From Acidocella sp. (GTDB lineage: Bacteria; Pseudomonadota; Alphaproteobacteria; Acetobacterales; Acetobacteraceae): DNA of 64,000 nt. Every line of letters starts with the position of its first letter. Position 1 is the first letter of the stretch. Below the pieces are notes generated by a model. It saw nothing but the letters and a program-made list of their open reading frames with translations, was not told the DNA's origin and did not search any database. Positions 61,359 through 64,000 of the stretch are shown one piece after another. Location: contig JARLIK010000022.1 in assembly GCA_031291755.1 (NCBI GenBank), forward strand, positions 1 through 64,000, given 5' to 3'. Made by a program: the position numbers and the translations under genes.

Positions 61359-62389
61359 GCGAGCCCTGACCGTAAAAGATCGTGGATATGCAATATACCG
61401 TTCACCATTTGCTCCTCATCCACCACGAATAAGGCGGTAAAAGGGCGGGATGCCATGTTCATTTCACGTAACGCGTCTTCGGCCAGAGCTTCAGGACGGA
61501 TGGTTCGGGGCGCGGCGTTCATAATCTGGTCAACGGTTTTGCCAAGAAGATCCGGCCCCATGTTGCGCCGTAAATCGCCGTCTGTCACGATGCCGAGTAG
61601 TTTACCGTTGGCGTCCACCACGGCCAGCGAACCAAAACGCTTGGCAGTCATGGTGATCAGGGCGCGGTCCATCGTGGTGCCAGGGGCTACTAGCGGCAAT
61701 TCATCGCCGGAGTGCATTAAATCCCGTACCCGTTTGAGCCGCGCTCCCAGTTTGCCGCCTGGATGAATGTCGCGGAAATCCTTGGCCGAAAAACCCTTGC
61801 GGGCCAGCAGCGCCACCGCCAGCGCATCGCCCAGCGCCATCTGCATGGTGGTGCTGGTGGTCGGTGCCAGGCCAATCGGCCCGGCTTCTGGCGCATCCGG
61901 TAAAATCAGGGCGATATCCGCCGCCGTGCCAAGCGTGCTGGCAGCGCCGGCGGTGATGCCGATCAGCGCAATGCCGACACGGTGCGCGTGCGCGATGATC
62001 GCGCTCAACTCAGTGGCCTCGCCGGAATTCGACAGGGCCACGACCGCATCACCGGGAATAATCATGCCCAGATCACCGTGCGCCGCTTCGGCTGGATGCA
62101 CGAACATGGCGGGCGTGCCGGTGGAGGATAGGGTTGCCGCAATTTTGCGCGCCACGTGGCCGGATTTGCCCATACCGGTGACAATCACCCGGCCCGATAT
62201 TCCGAACAGGCACTGTACGGCCGCGCAAAAATTTTCACCCAGGCTAGCCGCCAGATCATTCAGCGCCGCCGCTTCGGTCAGCAGAACATCACGGGCAATC
62301 GCGAGATCGGTGGCTGGCAGATCAGTAGTGTCAGTCATGCCCGCAGTGCCCGTCTCCGGAGCGCGTGGTTGAGGGTCGCTGATCATCAT
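61355..62389 (-). CDS. kdsD: Arabinose-5-phosphate isomerase (KdsD/KpsF)
   Basis: KdsD converts ribulose-5-phosphate to arabinose-5-phosphate, the first step to Kdo in LPS. The 344-residue protein has an N-terminal SIS domain (VTGMGKSGHVARKIAATLSSTG, then HGDLGMI) and two CBS domains from about 215. Starts are ambiguous: ATG 62389 is followed by a second ATG at 62386, and ATG 62338 would drop 17 residues that look poorly conserved. It opens the kdsD-lptC-lptA-lptB operon. Confidence 0.93.
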   Translation of the reverse strand: MMISDPQPRAPETGTAGMTDTTDLPATDLAIARDVLLTEAAALNDLAASLGENFCAAVQCLFGISGRVIVTGMGKSGHVARKIAATLSSTGTPAMFVHPAEAAHGDLGMIIPGDAVVALSNSGEATELSAIIAHAHRVGIALIGITAGAASTLGTAADIALILPDAPEAGPIGLAPTTSTTMQMALGDALAVALLARKGFSAKDFRDIHPGGKLGARLKRVRDLMHSGDELPLVAPGTTMDRALITMTAKRFGSLAVVDANGKLLGIVTDGDLRRNMGPDLLGKTVDQIMNAAPRTIRPEALAEDALREMNMASRPFTALFVVDEEQMVNGILHIHDLLRSGLA

Positions 62390-62458
62390 GCTGGTTGTAT
62401 GAACAGCCCATCACGCCGGGTCAACTCAGCCGATGGAAACCCTTTGTAACGCGTGTGT

Positions 62459-63094
62459 TCAGTGGTGGAACAGGTCAGGCTCGCCATAGCCGAGCAGATC
62501 CAACTGGCTCAGGGTAGGCAGAAATTCATAGGCCGCCTGCGCGATATGGCGGCGGTTTTCGCGAATCAACAAGCCTTCCAGTTTTTGCCAGATAGCATGC
62601 AGATACAGCACGTCCGAAGCCGCATAAGTGAGCTGTTCGGGCGTGAGATCAAGGCTGCCCCAGTCGCTGGTCTGCTGCTGTTTGGAGAGATCAACGCCGG
62701 CGAGGTCGCGGGCGAGATCCTTCAGCCCGTGCCGGTCGGTATAGGTGCGCACCAGCTTCGAGGCGATTTTGGTGCAAATAACCGGCGCTGTAATGACTCC
62801 CAAGCCGTTGTAAAGCGCTGCCACATCAAAACGGGCGAAGTGAAACAGTTTGGCGATTTTTGGGTTGCTCAGCAGTGCTTTTAGGTTCGGGCAGTCAGCG
62901 CCCTTGCCACCCAGCGAAGGTGGAATGATCTGCACCAGGTGCGCGGTACCATCGCCAGATGAAAGTTGCACCAGACATAGCCGGTCCCGGCGCGGGTCCA
63001 GCCCCATGGTTTCAGTATCGATCGCTACCATCGGCCCAAAATCGAGATGATCCGGCAGGTCGTGTTGATGCAGGTGGATTGTGCTGCCGCTCAT
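62459..63094 (-). CDS. rnd: Ribonuclease D-like 3'-5' exonuclease
   Basis: This 211-residue DEDD-family exonuclease carries the catalytic Asp26 and Glu28 in VAIDTETMGLD, later Asp and the YAASDVLYLH motif (DEDDy type). It trims tRNA and other small RNA 3' ends. It lacks the HRDC domains of E. coli RNase D, as in most alphaproteobacterial homologues. ATG 63094 was chosen; an in-frame ATG 18 bases upstream (63112) adds six residues. It is divergent from no gene, lying between kdsD and tRNA-Leu. Confidence 0.88.
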   Translation of the reverse strand: MSGSTIHLHQHDLPDHLDFGPMVAIDTETMGLDPRRDRLCLVQLSSGDGTAHLVQIIPPSLGGKGADCPNLKALLSNPKIAKLFHFARFDVAALYNGLGVITAPVICTKIASKLVRTYTDRHGLKDLARDLAGVDLSKQQQTSDWGSLDLTPEQLTYAASDVLYLHAIWQKLEGLLIRENRRHIAQAAYEFLPTLSQLDLLGYGEPDLFHH

Positions 63095-63138
63095 GAAGAT
63101 GATGCTCGCCATAAAGATATTTGAATTTCAAAAAATTT

Positions 63139-63225
63139 TGGTGCCCTGGAGAAGACTCGAACTTCCACGACCTTGCGATCGCTAGCACCTGAAGCTAGTG
63201 CGTCTACCAATTCCGCCACCAGGGC
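63139..63225 (-). tRNA. tRNA-Leu (CAG)
   Basis: The minus strand folds as a class II tRNA. The acceptor stem is GCCCTGG/CCAGGGC, the anticodon stem is CTAGC/GCTAG around TTCAGGT with CAG, a long variable arm is present, the T arm is GTTCGAGTC, the discriminator is A and CCA is encoded (63139-63141). Confidence 0.95.
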
Positions 63226-63358
63226 ACCGTATTTTCGCAAACCATGAATGGCGTGCGAGAGCGCGATGTAGCGAGCGGCACGCGCAGCGTCAACTGTGCC
63301 TTGAGGCCATGCTTCCGGCGGCCTACAACAAAGCGATCGTGAAAAGGGATATCAGACG

Positions 63359-64000
63359 ATGGTGATGGCTTCAGATAAGCGTAGAGTGGCGGCGGTTTTT
63401 GGCGGCTCCGGCTTCATTGGCCGCTACGTGGTCAGACATCTGGCGGCTCAGGGTTACATCGTACGGGTGGCGGTGCGCGATCCGGAGGCCGCTATAACGC
63501 TTAAGCCGATGGGCGAGGTGGGCCAGATTGTGCCGCTATATGCGCCGCTCAGCCGGGAAGCCCTGGTGGCCCGCGCTACCGACGGTGCTGAAGTGGTGGT
63601 CAACCTCACCGGGATCCTGGCCGAGTCCAAAAGCGGTGACTTTTACCGGGTGCATGCCGAAGGGGCAGGGCGTATTGCCCGGTTGGCAGCCAGCTCGGTG
63701 GCGCAGCATGTTATCCACATATCGGCCATCGGCGCTGATTTAGCGAGCGACAGCGACTATGCACGCAGCAAGGCACAAGGCGAGGACGCGGTGCGGGCGG
63801 CGTTTCCCTCGGCGGTGATCTTGCGCCCCTCCATCGTTTTCGGGGCTGAGGACGCGTTCTTCAACCGCTTCGCCGCGATGGCCGGCTTATCCCCGGTGAT
63901 CCCGATCGTCTCAGGGCAAACAAAATTTCAACCAGTCTATGTTGGAGACGTCGCTGATGCCGTGCTGGCCGGCCTCAACCAGCCGAGTGCTGCGGGGTGC
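63359..64000 (+). CDS. NDUFA9-like NAD-dependent epimerase-fold protein (5' part)
   Basis: This frame runs to the window end without a stop (214 codons). It encodes an atypical SDR of the complex I NDUFA9 type: VFGGSGFIGRYVVRHL for NAD(P) binding near residue 14, NLTGIL, and a YARSKAQGEDAV YxxxK-like site. In mitochondria NDUFA9 binds NADPH and lipid in complex I; alphaproteobacterial relatives are complex I-associated or quinone-related. ATG 63359 or ATG 63365 can start it, with AAAAGGG upstream. The 3' end is outside the window. Confidence 0.85.
   Translation, partial: MVMASDKRRVAAVFGGSGFIGRYVVRHLAAQGYIVRVAVRDPEAAITLKPMGEVGQIVPLYAPLSREALVARATDGAEVVVNLTGILAESKSGDFYRVHAEGAGRIARLAASSVAQHVIHISAIGADLASDSDYARSKAQGEDAVRAAFPSAVILRPSIVFGAEDAFFNRFAAMAGLSPVIPIVSGQTKFQPVYVGDVADAVLAGLNQPSAAGC

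Overview
The window is chromosomal DNA from an alphaproteobacterium, most probably a member of the Acetobacteraceae (acetic-acid or acidophilic Rhodospirillales). The evidence is gene content: a SUF-only iron-sulfur operon, a PopZ/DUF2497 polar organiser beside valS, the KdsD-LptC-LptA-LptB-RpoN-HPF block, MbfA, DUF1223, RcnB-type small secreted proteins, and a Hint-domain exoprotein of a kind common in Acetobacteraceae and Rhodobacteraceae. GC content is roughly 55-60 percent, with a few poorer patches. The genus is inference. I see no prophage, transposase, CRISPR array or rRNA. There are three tRNAs: Ser-UGA, Cys-GCA and Leu-CAG.

Layout. 1-5.05 kb: the SUF operon (sufB 3' part, sufC, sufD, sufS, a SufU-type NifU protein, SufT, an A-type carrier), tightly packed and ending in a hairpin. 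5.3-11.3 kb: a secreted CAP protein; an Hsp20 gene with a ROSE-like RNA thermometer leader; an SDR; then a four-gene minus-strand unit (cytochrome b, MsrP-like molybdoenzyme, DUF1223, GT39-type membrane glycosyltransferase) whose leader contains a 25-bp tandem repeat. 11.3-20.5 kb: a peroxiredoxin-like gene coupled to a LysR regulator, an AceE-like E1 enzyme, two RcnB paralogues, a Rieske oxygenase, Nnr, and an orphan ParA followed by a strong terminator that may end a small RNA. 20.5-31.7 kb: FAH hydrolase, ABM protein, PrfC, a zinc metallopeptidase, Mpo1-like protein, flavoprotein, a GC-poor MFS pump, tRNA-Ser, a Tat-exported cyclic phosphodiesterase/3'-nucleotidase, DUF815 ATPase and yajC.

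31.7-42.2 kb: a PIG-V-like membrane protein, then a minus-strand run of pcm-like, tolC, popZ, valS, a CgeB-like glycosyltransferase and ilvD. The valS start is preceded by an inverted repeat that can hide its ribosome binding site. 42.2-48.1 kb: tRNA-Cys, then a plus-strand catabolic-looking cluster: a bicupin dioxygenase-like protein, a EutA-family reactivase without ethanolamine ammonia-lyase, an AAHS-type transporter and a DHA2-type MFS pump. 48.1-57.3 kb: a TPR-glycosyltransferase coupled to a TPR-sulfotransferase, MbfA iron exporter, a nitronate-monooxygenase-like protein, a 957-residue S8-like/Hint exoprotein, and HPF. 57.3-64 kb: rpoN, lptB, lptA, lptC, kdsD, RNase D, tRNA-Leu, and the 5' part of an NDUFA9-like protein.

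The strongest candidates for something undescribed are the bicupin-EutA-AAHS cluster (42.2-46.6 kb), the S8-like/Hint protein (53.8-56.6 kb), and two possible RNA control elements: the Hsp20 leader and the valS leader.
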